Positions 1 through 8,334 of a DNA stretch of 64,000 nucleotides are shown piece after piece; positions within the stretch are counted from its first letter, which is position 1, and each line of letters opens with the position of its first letter. The notes below the pieces were generated by a model, which saw nothing but the letters and a program-made list of their open reading frames with translations, was not told the DNA's origin and ran no database searches. The translations under genes were made by a program, and so were the position numbers. Source of the DNA: JADJOY01 sp046331705 [NCBI: bacterium] (lineage in GTDB: Bacteria; JADJOY01); NCBI GenBank assembly GCA_046331705.1, contig JAXLQJ010000011.1, forward strand, positions 123,709 through 187,708, read 5' to 3'.

Positions 1-59
1 AAGTCCGCGGGTTGCACCTCGGCGGGCTGAGGGGCGGCTCCGGTGGTGGGCGGGGTCAT
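1..59 (-). CDS. Start of an unidentified gene, cut by the window edge
   Basis: An ATG at 59 on the minus strand is preceded by AGGAG with about 9 bases of spacing and opens a frame with no stop up to base 1. The visible 19 residues are proline- and alanine-rich (MTPPTTGAAPQPAEVQPAD), which resembles a disordered leader. It lies 61 bases downstream of the topoisomerase VI A-subunit stop in the same direction, so it may be co-transcribed with it. Function cannot be judged from this fragment. Confidence 0.4.
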   Translation of the reverse strand, partial: MTPPTTGAAPQPAEVQPAD

Positions 60-120
60 CGGCGGGTGCTCCTCGTGGACGGCGGGTGGGCGAAGAGGAT
101 CGGCGGGGCGAATCGTGCGG

Positions 121-1266
121 TCAAGGCAGGAATTTGTCGGCGTGCTTGAGCTTCGCGGGGAGGTACTCGTCGATCACGTAGTTGAGTCCCCACTTGGCGA
201 GCGCCTGCTGCTCGGCGCGTACCCCGAGCTTGAGGAGCAGCTCGACCGCGTCGCGCCACGGCTTGTGGTTCTGGAAGAAGGGGTCGTTCTTGAGCGCGTC
301 CTTCGCGCGCTTCACGTCCACGTCCTGCAACGGGTGCGTGGGCAGCTTGTAGTCCACGATGTCCTGCGGTGTGACGCCCAGGAAATGCGCCTGCGGCACG
401 CAGAAGAACTGGCTCAGGTGGGCGGCATTGCCCGAGCCGACCTTGAGGCTGCGGTAGATGTTGGAGATCCCGTAGGGGTCGCAGTCGACGAATGCGTAGA
501 CCGGGATCTTCTTGTCGTCCGCCAGGCGACGGATGAAGCGCCGGCACGCGCGCGTGGGCACGCCGCCCATCGCGATCAGGATGCAGTTGGCGCTCTTCCA
601 GAAGGTGTGGATGTGGAGGCGCTGGAACATGCCGGAGGTCTCGATCGCCAGGATGAACTTCGCGTTGGTCTTGAAGCCGAGGTGCTCGACGGAGTGGGGG
701 ATCGTGTACGAGCCGGTACCCTGGCGGGTGCAGTCGATCTCGATGACGTCGCCGGAGAGCGGGTCGCGATCCACGATCACCAGCTCGCCAGCCACGGCAC
801 CGCCGTGCTCCTCGGGATAGAAGCGCAGCTGCTCGCGGCTCACGCCTTCGAGGCTCACCAGCGCCTCGATGTCGTCCATGATGGTGTCGGACTCGACCTG
901 CTCGTCGAAACGCGCCTCACCCCAATTCTTGGACTGATAGTAGGCGTCTCGCTTGGTGGCGAAGTCGTCGCTCTCGATCAGCTCCTTCGAGAGCGCCATC
1001 ATCTTGAGCGTCTGCGCGAACGTCTTGGCGGTGCCGACCGTGAGCTGGCGGCTCTTGCGCGCGCGACCCAGCTCGAAATAGCCCTGTTTCGGGTTGTACT
1101 TGACGTTGGAGAGATTGCGGGTGGGGAATGCCACGTTGGGCTTTCCGCCCTTGATGGCCACGCGGTGGATCTCGCCCGCCACGTTGCGGATGGCGTTGAG
1201 CGTCTCGGGATCCTTCTTGCCCGACAGCACCGAGTGGCGCGATTCGGTCTTGTCTTTCTTGCTCAC
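121..1266 (-). CDS. top6A: DNA topoisomerase VI subunit A (Spo11-like)
   Basis: Catalytic DNA-cleaving subunit of type IIB topoisomerase VI, which with subunit B relaxes and decatenates DNA by double-strand passage. The 381-residue protein carries the winged-helix Tyr region (AYYQSKNW, Tyr109/110, one of which should be the nucleophile) and a TOPRIM domain with Glu209 (AIETSG) and Asp261/Asp263 (VDCDPYG), all expected for Spo11/TopVIA. The open frame extends further upstream, but that part only overlaps subunit B in another frame. I chose the GTG at 1266 because it overlaps the top6B stop as GTGA, a typical coupled start, and opens with MSKKDKTESR just before conserved sequence. The family is characteristic of archaea and plants and patchy in bacteria. 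Identification is firm; the exact start is inferred. Confidence 0.93.
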   Translation of the reverse strand: MSKKDKTESRHSVLSGKKDPETLNAIRNVAGEIHRVAIKGGKPNVAFPTRNLSNVKYNPKQGYFELGRARKSRQLTVGTAKTFAQTLKMMALSKELIESDDFATKRDAYYQSKNWGEARFDEQVESDTIMDDIEALVSLEGVSREQLRFYPEEHGGAVAGELVIVDRDPLSGDVIEIDCTRQGTGSYTIPHSVEHLGFKTNAKFILAIETSGMFQRLHIHTFWKSANCILIAMGGVPTRACRRFIRRLADDKKIPVYAFVDCDPYGISNIYRSLKVGSGNAAHLSQFFCVPQAHFLGVTPQDIVDYKLPTHPLQDVDVKRAKDALKNDPFFQNHKPWRDAVELLLKLGVRAEQQALAKWGLNYVIDEYLPAKLKHADKFLP

Positions 1267-3074
1267 AGTTGGCGGCTCCGCGCGAGGGTGTCGCTCAGCA
1301 CTTCGACGGTCTTCTTCCGGTCGGCCTCGGTCAGCCCGAGGATGTCGCGAAGCGCGTCGCCGATGTGCGGGATGTACTTCTCGATGTAGGCGTACTTCTT
1401 GGCGGCGTCCGCCTCGCGGCGGCGGCGCTTGATGTGGGCGCCGAGCTTCCGCCCCGCCTCCTGGAGCGCGAGCCGGAACTCCTTGATGATCTCGGGGTAG
1501 TGCGCGATCGCTTCCTTCGATTCCGAGGTGTAGGGCACCCACACGCTGGCGATGTGCACCATCACCACCAGCGGCCCGATCGGCAGGGCGCCCTTGGGCT
1601 GCTGGAGGCCGTAGTTCCGCCAGTCGGTGCTGATCACCGACTTGGTCACGGCGCACGCGGATTGCTGATAGAGCAGCGGCACGCGGTTCGCGAAGCGCAG
1701 CAGTCGGACGGTCTCGTCGGCGGGCATGCCGCCGCCGTAGGCGAGCGCCACTTCCACCACGAACGGGTTGCCGCGGTAGACGGTGGGCTTGCGCGAGGTG
1801 GCCTCGCAGAAGATGTCGCCCTCGGCGTCCTTCGCGAGCTCCTTGAGCAACCCGGCCTTGAGCAGCTCCTCGCCGATCGGCACCACGCAGTCGGTGGGCG
1901 GGATGCGGATCTTGGTGACGCCGATGGCGTGGAAGAGCGCGTCGGCCTGCTCACGGGTGACGGCGGCGGGCTTGAGGGTCGTGCCGAGCTTGGCGGTCTT
2001 CAGGATCTCCTCGGCCACCGACGAGCTCACCCGCGAGAAGTCCTCGGCCAGGAAGCTCTTGACCGTGCGCGCCTTGGTGATCTTGAGCATGTCGATCAAG
2101 GCGCCCAGCTCGATGCCGTGCGGGTGCGGCTTGATCTCCCGCGGCGGCGGCGGCAGCTCCTTGGTGGCGCGCTCGAACTCGAGGGTCTCGCCCTCGGGCG
2201 TCCGGTACGTCAGGGCGACGTGCGGATTCGCGATCGCGGTCTGGCGCAGGTAGTCGTCGACCGACTGGCGACCTTTCTGGTAGCGCGCCTCGAGCTCGAT
2301 CTCGACCCGGGTGCCGTGGGACCGGTGCCAATCGTTGACCGCATCCTTGTGGAGGATCTCGGGCGTGTTCTTGCGGCTGTCGATCTTGAGGTCCATCCGC
2401 ACGGCGTGCTTGCGTGCGCCCGTGCGCGAGATCACGCGGATGGGCTTGCCGGTGGTGAGCGTTCCGTAGAGCCCGGCGGCGCTGATGCCGATCCCTTGCT
2501 GGCCGCGGCTCATGCTGAGCCGGTGGAACTTCGAGCCGTAGAGCAGCCGCGCGAAGATGTTGGGGATCTGCTGCTCGACGATTCCCGGCCCGTTGTCCTC
2601 CATCACCACCCGGAAGCGGTCTTCCTTCTCGGTCGGATGGATCTCGACCACGATCTCGGGAAGGATGCCGGCCTCCTCGCAGGCGTCGAGCGAGTTGTCG
2701 ACGCCCTCGCGCACGGCGGTGAGCAACGCCTTCTTCGGGTTGTCGAAGCCCAGCAGGTGGCGGTTCTTGGTGAAGAACTCGGAGATCGAGATCTCCTTCT
2801 GGTTCTTCGCCATGTCCTGGGCGGTGCGGCGGTGTCCCGACGGAGGCGCTCCGCCACTGCTCGGCGGCTTCGCCGGGGCGCTGCCGGCGCTGGGCGCCGG
2901 TGCGCTCGCGCCGAGGTCCAGCTCGAGCTCGAGATCGGACGGCGCCGCTTCGGGCGACGGTGCGCTCGCGGGAGGACGGGAACGCTCGGCGGGGCTGGCT
3001 AAGGGCGGTGCCGCGGGTGCACCGAAGTCGAGGGTGGGCTCGGCAGCTGCTGGACTTCGCGACGGCATCGGCAC
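1263..3074 (-). CDS. top6B: DNA topoisomerase VI subunit B (GHKL ATPase)
   Basis: ATPase subunit of topoisomerase VI that gates strand passage. The GHKL fold is clear from about residue 88: MAKNQKEISISEFF, then the N-box region REGVDNSLDACE (residues 122-133), the G1 box DNGPGI (160-165) and the glycine-rich lid RGQQGIGISAAG near residue 200. A transducer domain follows to the C-terminus, including a lysine/arginine-rich helix (KRRRREADAAKK). The first ~87 residues are a proline/alanine/serine-rich, low-complexity extension not expected in archaeal TopVIB. The start could therefore be the internal ATG at residue 88, although the extension keeps high third-position GC. The gene overlaps top6A by 4 bases, indicating an operon and probably balanced subunit synthesis. 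Confidence 0.93.
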   Translation of the reverse strand: MPMPSRSPAAAEPTLDFGAPAAPPLASPAERSRPPASAPSPEAAPSDLELELDLGASAPAPSAGSAPAKPPSSGGAPPSGHRRTAQDMAKNQKEISISEFFTKNRHLLGFDNPKKALLTAVREGVDNSLDACEEAGILPEIVVEIHPTEKEDRFRVVMEDNGPGIVEQQIPNIFARLLYGSKFHRLSMSRGQQGIGISAAGLYGTLTTGKPIRVISRTGARKHAVRMDLKIDSRKNTPEILHKDAVNDWHRSHGTRVEIELEARYQKGRQSVDDYLRQTAIANPHVALTYRTPEGETLEFERATKELPPPPREIKPHPHGIELGALIDMLKITKARTVKSFLAEDFSRVSSSVAEEILKTAKLGTTLKPAAVTREQADALFHAIGVTKIRIPPTDCVVPIGEELLKAGLLKELAKDAEGDIFCEATSRKPTVYRGNPFVVEVALAYGGGMPADETVRLLRFANRVPLLYQQSACAVTKSVISTDWRNYGLQQPKGALPIGPLVVMVHIASVWVPYTSESKEAIAHYPEIIKEFRLALQEAGRKLGAHIKRRRREADAAKKYAYIEKYIPHIGDALRDILGLTEADRKKTVEVLSDTLARSRQL

Positions 3075-3277
3075 TCCTCAGGGCGAGTCGGGGGAGCCGT
3101 CGGGCTCGCGCGAATACAAGATCTCGCGCCCGACGGACTCGATCCCACTGGATCTAGTGGAGATGCGGGGTGGGGTCAAGGCCCGGGAAATGCCCACGGG
3201 CAGGCCGCGAAGCGACTCGTCGGCGCCGGGCTCGGCGCTGCGCTGGACGGTGTGCGCAGCGCTTGGGGGGCCGTCTT

Positions 3278-3667
3278 TCAGGGCTCTTCCGAGCCCTGCC
3301 CACGCCCGTTCCCGCTGGCGCCGAGCGCCGCGCGGTCGCGCCCTTCCGCCGCACCGTAGCTGCGCATGGCGTTGCGCGCCTTCTGGGTTGCGTCCTCGAG
3401 ATGGGGTGTCGTCTTCGAGCCGGCGAGGATGCCCTCGATGCCCGCGGTGGTGCCGGGCTCGGTGAGCGGCGCGCCGCCCGCGGAGGAGCCGCGGCGCTCG
3501 GCGGCGGGCGCGGGGCTCGGGCTGCTCGCACGGGGCGCGGCGGCCGAATCCGTCGGCGTGACCGTGCTGGGAGGCGTCGCGACGCGAGGCGCGCGGTGCC
3601 GGCTCTGGACGGCGATCACCGCGATCGCCGCGGCGAGGAGCAACGTCAGCCAGCCGAGCTTGCTCAT
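3278..3667 (-). CDS. Small membrane-anchored protein, function unknown
   Basis: The 129-residue product opens with one hydrophobic segment (residues 4-20, LGWLTLLLAAAIAVIAV), followed by a long Ala/Pro/Ser/Thr-rich, probably periplasmic or disordered tail. No catalytic motif is visible. It starts about 25 bases after the Flp-type pilin stop on the same strand, so the two are likely one transcript and this could be a pilus accessory protein; that rests on position only. A 12-bp palindrome (CCCGAGCTCGGG, 3669-3680) lies immediately before the start codon where a ribosome binding site would be. Coding is supported by codon bias and spacing, not by recognised homology. Confidence 0.6.
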   Translation of the reverse strand: MSKLGWLTLLLAAAIAVIAVQSRHRAPRVATPPSTVTPTDSAAAPRASSPSPAPAAERRGSSAGGAPLTEPGTTAGIEGILAGSKTTPHLEDATQKARNAMRSYGAAEGRDRAALGASGNGRGQGSEEP

Positions 3668-3692
3668 GCCCGAGCTCGGGGTGCGCGGTGCG

Positions 3693-3914
3693 TCACCCGG
3701 CGTCTCCCACCGGCGCGCTCGCGAGCGCGTTCTGGACGGCGGCGAAGATGTCGACGATGTCCGCGCGGATGCGCTCGAGGGAGCTGATGGCCGCGACCGC
3801 GACGATCCCGCAGATCAGCGCGTACTCGATCGATGTCTGGGCGTCGTCGTCGTGGATCAACCGGGCGAGAGTGCCGCCGAGCACCTCGACGAGACGAGCG
3901 CGCGTCATGGGCAT
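3693..3914 (-). CDS. Flp/Fap-type pilin
   Basis: Predicted 73-residue prepilin of the tight-adherence (Tad/Flp) family. It has a short basic/acidic leader, the motif DDAQTSIEYALI around residues 23-34 with the conserved Glu-Tyr pair, one hydrophobic helix (ALICGIVAVAAI) and a short tail. Flp pilins usually have Gly just before the cleavage point (G-ATAIEYGL); here the equivalent residue appears to be Ala or Gln, so processing by a TadV-type peptidase is uncertain. The open frame extends to 4088, but the ATG at 3914 (or 3908) gives the normal Flp length. No tad assembly genes (tadA-C, rcpA, tadV) lie in the window, so the pilin is an orphan here. Confidence 0.78.
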   Translation of the reverse strand: MPMTRARLVEVLGGTLARLIHDDDAQTSIEYALICGIVAVAAISSLERIRADIVDIFAAVQNALASAPVGDAG

Positions 3915-4200
3915 CGATCCGCGGTGGGGGCGAGCATGCCCATCGGATAGCACGGCCGGGATGGCGAATCCAGCCGCGCGTCGACGCCGCGATCGACGCG
4001 CCCCGCGCCGTGTGGCCACCGTGTCGCCCCGGATGCGTCGCGGCGCCACTCGTGCGATGTTGGCGCTCCACGTGCGTCGCCGAGCCAAGGTGACGTCACC
4101 GGAGCCACACTAGCGTTTCATGAGCTCGTCACGCCGCTCGCTCACGATCGCGGCGTGCATTCGTGGCCGGGCCGAGCCCCGGATCGAGGAGACCCACCCG

Positions 4201-4818
4201 ATGAGCAAGCCGCGAGCCCGCGTCGCCCTTCCCCTCGTCCTGGCCGCCTGCGCGGCGCTCGTCTCGAGCGTGGTCGCGCGCGCCGAAGACGACGCGCAGT
4301 GGAATGCGAAGTTCGAGGAACGCTTCAAGGGCGTCCTCAAGCCGAAGACCGAGTACAAGGCCGTGGTGACGATGGAGAAGGGCGGTAGCTTCACGATCCT
4401 CTTCGATCCATCGGTGGCGCCCAACCACGTGGCGAACTTCGTGTCGTTGGCGCGCAAGGGTTTCTACAACGGCACCAGCTTCCATCGCGTGATCCCGGGC
4501 TTCATGGCGCAGGGCGGTGATCCCACCGGCACCGGCACGGGCGGGCCCGGCTACACGATCAAGGCGGAGTTCAATGCCACGAAGCACGTGCGCGGCACGG
4601 TGTCGATGGCGCGCAAGCCGGATCCGGACTCCGCGGGAAGCCAGTTCTTCATCTGCTTCGGCGATACGCCCAACCTCGACAACCAGTACACCGTGTTCGG
4701 CAAGGTGATCGAGGGCATGGACGTGGTCGACAAGATCAAGCCGCGCGATCCGATGCGCGCCACCGAGCCCGGCGACAAGATCCAGACGGTGGTCATCCAG
4801 GAAGCGGCCAAGCCCTAG
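4201..4818 (+). CDS. Exported cyclophilin-type peptidyl-prolyl isomerase
   Basis: Predicted to catalyse cis-trans isomerisation of X-Pro bonds in exported proteins. The 205-residue precursor starts at the ATG at 4201, with an AGGAG about 10 bases upstream, and has a signal peptide (residues 1-28, ending VVARA). The cyclophilin domain is textbook: NFVSLARKGFYNGTSFHRVI, FMAQGGDPTGTGTGGPGY, SQFFICFGDTPNLDNQYTVF. The stop codon overlaps the GTG start of the next reading frame by one base, suggesting coupled translation. Periplasmic localisation is inferred from the signal sequence. A longer frame from 4120 is rejected because 4201 has the better ribosome site and begins at the signal peptide. Confidence 0.93.
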   Translation: MSKPRARVALPLVLAACAALVSSVVARAEDDAQWNAKFEERFKGVLKPKTEYKAVVTMEKGGSFTILFDPSVAPNHVANFVSLARKGFYNGTSFHRVIPGFMAQGGDPTGTGTGGPGYTIKAEFNATKHVRGTVSMARKPDPDSAGSQFFICFGDTPNLDNQYTVFGKVIEGMDVVDKIKPRDPMRATEPGDKIQTVVIQEAAKP

Positions 4819-6166
4819 TGTCGAACGGGACCGGGGATCCAGGCATCGTGTCCGAAGCACAGGTTCTCACGACGCTCGGGGCGCTGATCGCGCCCGAGCT
4901 CGCCGCCGACCCGTCGCGGGTCGCGGTCGTCGAAGCCAGCCGTCACGTCACGTTCGCCGAGCTCGATCACGAGGCCGACCGGGTCGCGGCCGCGCTCATC
5001 GCCCTCGGCCTCAAGAGCGGCGATCGCGTCTTGCTGTGGATGGCGTCGTGCGCCGAGTGGCTCGGCACGGCGCTCGGCATCGCGCGGGCCGGGTGCACGC
5101 TCGTCACGCTCGACGCGGCGGCGGGCCCGAGCGAGCTGGCACGCGCGCTCGGCCAGACGCACGCCAAGGTCGTCTTCCTCTCGCCGCGGATCGACTCCAC
5201 GCGCTCAAGGAAGTGGCACCGCAATGCTTTCGCGGGGAGCCGGGAGCGACGCACAGCGCCGACCTGCCCGAGCTGCGCGCCGTGGCGGTGACCGGCAACG
5301 ACGTCCCCGACGGCTGCTTCGCCGTCACCGCGGTGCTGGGCCTGGGGCGCAGCATCTCCCGCGATCGGTTGGTCGCGCGGATCGTCCGATGCGATCCGCA
5401 CGACACCGCGTGGATCGCCTACGGCTCGGCGCTGGATGGACGACATCGCGGGGTGATGCTCTCGCACGCGGCGCTCGGCCAGCGCATCGGATGGATGGCG
5501 CGGCTCGCCGGACCGGCCGCGGGAACCACGCTGCTCGCCGGATCGCTCACGGACGTGAGCGCCGCGGTGGCCGGGTCGTTCACGGCGCTGTGGCGCGGTG
5601 CCGCGCAGGTGGTGGCGGAGAGCGCCGACCTCGGCGAGGTGCTGGCGTGGATCCCGCGGGTCTCGGCATCCGAGATCGTGCTGCCGCCCTACGCGGCGCG
5701 GGTGCTGCTGCGCCATCCCGATCGCGGGCGCTGGGGCGTGGCGCGGCTCGGGGTCCGCGTGCTTCACCCCGCGCATCTCGCGATCGATCCCGTCGGCACG
5801 CAGACCGAGCCCGACCCGAGCCTCGATCTCGTGGAGCTGGTGTGCGCCACGGAAGCGGGCGGGCCGTTCGCCACGGCGTGGCCGCCCGAATCGAGCGGCA
5901 TGCTGGCCGGGCTCGAGGCGCGGATAGCCAACCCCGCCGCGGACGGCAGCGGGTTGCTGGAGATTCGGGGCGCAGGGCTGATGCAGGGCTACCAGGGCGA
6001 CGACGCTGCCAGCCTGCGCGTGCTCGCCGAGGACGGCTGGCTCGCCTTGCCGGTTCCCGCCGTGATCGGCGAGGGCGGGCGCATGCGCTTCGACACCGGC
6101 ACCGCGGCGGTGCCGCGCGGAAGCGTGGGGTACGCGAGCGGCGATCCGTTCCCCATGCCTTCCTGA
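4818..6166 (+). pseudogene. Adenylate-forming (AMP-binding) enzyme, frameshifted and motif-degenerate
   Basis: Two frames make one ANL-superfamily protein of about 449 residues. The first (4818 to ~5195) covers the N-terminus (FAELDHEADRVAAALIALG, GDRVLLWMASCAEW); the second (~5195 to 6166) resumes with ADRLHALKEVAPQCF. The switch falls near 5190-5200 and equals one missing base. Core motifs are eroded: the P-loop, normally TSGTTGRPKG, reads YGSALDGRHRG with Arg for Lys; the TGD motif reads PVP; the C-terminal lid domain with the catalytic Lys is absent. A CATEAGGPF stretch matches the YGxTE region and LMQGYQ the A7 motif. No other stops break the frames, so this may be a sequencing error in a non-catalytic homologue or a young pseudogene. 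Start is GTG 4818 or 4848. Confidence 0.7.
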
Positions 6167-6217
6167 GCCCTGCGAGAGCTCGGCAGCATTCCTTCGCGAG
6201 CGCTGGCGCGGCCCGCG

Positions 6218-6496
6218 TCAGTGGACGATCGCGTACGTCTCCGAGATGGCGCGACGGAAGCGCGGCGCGTGAATGAGGTCGAAGGTCGCGCCCGAGCCGG
6301 GGAAATGGTGCTCCGCAGCTTCGCGCGATCGCGCCACCAGCTCGTCGCACGCCGCGATCGGGAGCTGGCCGCTGCGAATCAACGCCAGCGCCAGGTCGAT
6401 GAAGCGAGTGAGGCGGACGATGCGGCGATCCTCTTCCCGAACCTCGGGCGAATGACCTCGTAGCGGATCGAGGCTCGCTGCCTCGCGTTCACTCAC
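6218..6496 (-). CDS. Small helical protein, function unknown
   Basis: A 92-residue, charged, mostly helical protein starting at a GTG (6496) with only a weak upstream GTGGA. It ends with GSGATFDLIHAPRFRRAI-type sequence near the C-terminus. Codon use matches neighbouring genes. There is no signal peptide, membrane segment or catalytic motif. It follows the small TPR lipoprotein of the lspA-lgt group by 27 bases on the same strand and may be the last gene of that operon. Function is not recognised. Confidence 0.6.
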   Translation of the reverse strand: MSEREAASLDPLRGHSPEVREEDRRIVRLTRFIDLALALIRSGQLPIAACDELVARSREAAEHHFPGSGATFDLIHAPRFRRAISETYAIVH

Positions 6497-6523
6497 GTTC
6501 CACGCTCGTCCGACCGCGGATCG

Positions 6524-6937
6524 TCACGGACCGAGCGAGTCGAGTAGCTCGCCGATGCTGGTGTCCGAGGGATCGAGCGCTCGCGCGCGCAGCAACGCGC
6601 GGCGGGCATCCGTGCGGTTGCCCGCGTCGCGATACGCGGACCCGAGATCGCGCAGCAGCGTCGCATCGTCGTCGCATTGCGCCGCGGCTTGCTCGAGCAC
6701 GTGGACGCGTTCGCTCGGCTCCGCCAGCCGCTCGGCGCGCGTCGCCAGCGCACGGGCGCGCCGGCAATCCGAGGTGCCCTCGCTGGGGACGGGCGACGGC
6801 GGCAGCGCCGGCGCGGGCGGCGGCGTGCTCGGGTGGCCGATGCCCGGACCGGCGCTCGGCGGCACGGTCGGCGGACAGCCCGCTTGCGCGAGCGCGAGCC
6901 AGCCGAGAACGAGCGCAGCGTGCGCGGGGCGATTCAT
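6524..6937 (-). CDS. Small TPR lipoprotein, probable
   Basis: A 137-residue exported protein. Its N-terminus has a hydrophobic signal ending LALAQAGC, an imperfect lipobox with Gln at -3. A Pro-rich linker (residues 22-55) leads to a C-terminal pair of TPR-like helices (LRDLGSAYRDAGNRTDARRA, LLRARALDPSDTSIGELL). Its ATG overlaps the lgt stop as ATGA, so it is translationally coupled to lgt. Being in the operon of the lipoprotein-processing enzymes fits a lipoprotein, but lipidation is inferred. The binding partner is unknown. Confidence 0.75.
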   Translation of the reverse strand: MNRPAHAALVLGWLALAQAGCPPTVPPSAGPGIGHPSTPPPAPALPPSPVPSEGTSDCRRARALATRAERLAEPSERVHVLEQAAAQCDDDATLLRDLGSAYRDAGNRTDARRALLRARALDPSDTSIGELLDSLGP

Positions 6938-8331
6938 GTCGTGGCCGCGGCGCCGCGTCCCGAATCGTCGGCGCCGCCCTTCCGGAAGGTCCAGAGTAAC
7001 GCGAGGCCGCCCAGCACGATCAGCGGCAGGCTCACCACTTGCGACTCCGCCAGCGCCAGCGGCCCCATCGTGACGAACCCGCGCGGATCGTTGCGCAAGA
7101 ACTCGATCGCGAATCGGAACGCGCCATACACGACGAGCATCACGTAGAAGAGCTGGCCACGGCGCGTGAGCCGTGGCCGCAGCGACACCAGCAGCAGGAA
7201 GATGAGCACGTCGCCGATCGACGACATCACCTGCGTGGGATAGAGCGGCACGAAGCGCGGCGAGAGACTGTCTTGCGCCGTGATCACCACCGAGAGCGGG
7301 AAGCCTGGCGCGACCTTGCCGTGGCAGCATCCCGCCGCGGCGCAGCCGAGGCGGCCGAACGCGATGCCCAGCATGATGGACGGGCTGGTGATGTCCGCCA
7401 CCTCGAGAAACCTGAGCCCGCGCACGTAGCAGAACGCGGCGCTGAAGAGCGTCGCGCCCAGGAATCCGCCGTAGTACGTGAGCCCGCCGTTCCAGATCCG
7501 GAGCACTTCCAGGAGGTTGTCGCGGCGATAGCTGGGGTAGTGGAACGCCACGTGCTGCACCCAGCCGAACGCGACCGCGAGGCACGCGCCGAGCACCGCC
7601 CGAAGCCACGGCCGCCGCGCCGGGTGATGGTAGCGGCGGGCGACGATCGGTAGCAGCACGACGAGGGCGGCGATCGTGTACGCGAAGACCTCGACCAGGT
7701 TCGCGCCGGACTCGCCGCCGCCGAAGCGGTGCCAGAGCGCCGTGGTCGTGGCGAGGCCGATCGCGGCGATCCACACTTCGAGATGATTCCAGGCGGTGTG
7801 CGGCTGACCGGGGATCCGCCGCGCCGTCCAGCGTGCTGCCGCGACGAACGCGGCGCTGGCGATCGCGGCGGCGGCGAGCGCCGCGAGCTCGGCGACGTTC
7901 CCGCCGGATGCCGGCACGTGCGCAGCGACCTGAACCAGCGCCACCGCCCACACGGCGAGCGCCGCGAGCGGCCAGTGGGGCTCGAGCGGGGTCGCCGCCT
8001 CACGCGCGACGCCGCGGCGCAGCGCGATCAGGATCGCGGCGAAGGCCGCGGCGCTCGCGATCGCGAGCGCGCCGCCTTCCCACGGCCGGAGCAGCGGGTG
8101 CGGCCCCGCGGTGAACTGCTCGTGGAAGACGATGACGTGGAAGATCCGCGAGCCGACGATCGAGGCCACCAGGATCCAGGTGCAGAGATCGAGGAGCGCA
8201 TCGACGTCGGAGCCCACGCGCTCGGCCTGGCGCGCGGCGAGGTAGATGCCGACGACGAAGCCGATCGCGAGGAATACGCCGTAACTGTGTAGGAAGAACC
8301 CATCACCGAAGCGGATCAGGATGGGTCGCAC
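6934..8331 (-). CDS. lgt: Prolipoprotein diacylglyceryl transferase with a large membrane insertion
   Basis: Transfers diacylglycerol from phosphatidylglycerol to the lipobox cysteine, the first step in lipoprotein maturation. Lgt hallmarks are present: N-terminal LHSYGVFLAIGFVVGIYLA, SRIFHV near residue 61, WNGGLTYYGGFLGA near 280-293, GRLGCAAAGCCHG (326-338), YPTQVMSS, and FRFAIEFLRNDPRG. The loop His of many Lgt (FHGGL) is Tyr here, as in a common GCCxG-type variant. The protein is 465 residues against about 260-300 for the family. The surplus is an insertion of roughly 190 residues (about 72-262) with several Ala/Leu-rich membrane-like segments. It starts 3 bases after the lspA stop and overlaps the next lipoprotein gene by 4 bases. 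Confidence 0.92.
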   Translation of the reverse strand: MRPILIRFGDGFFLHSYGVFLAIGFVVGIYLAARQAERVGSDVDALLDLCTWILVASIVGSRIFHVIVFHEQFTAGPHPLLRPWEGGALAIASAAAFAAILIALRRGVAREAATPLEPHWPLAALAVWAVALVQVAAHVPASGGNVAELAALAAAAIASAAFVAAARWTARRIPGQPHTAWNHLEVWIAAIGLATTTALWHRFGGGESGANLVEVFAYTIAALVVLLPIVARRYHHPARRPWLRAVLGACLAVAFGWVQHVAFHYPSYRRDNLLEVLRIWNGGLTYYGGFLGATLFSAAFCYVRGLRFLEVADITSPSIMLGIAFGRLGCAAAGCCHGKVAPGFPLSVVITAQDSLSPRFVPLYPTQVMSSIGDVLIFLLLVSLRPRLTRRGQLFYVMLVVYGAFRFAIEFLRNDPRGFVTMGPLALAESQVVSLPLIVLGGLALLWTFRKGGADDSGRGAAATT

Positions 8332-8334
8332 GGC

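Noticed and set aside
1267-1656. Upstream extension of the topoisomerase VI A-subunit frame
   Set aside because: It overlaps the B subunit out of frame and is Arg/Pro-rich; the GTG at 1266 gives the conserved start and a coupled overlap.
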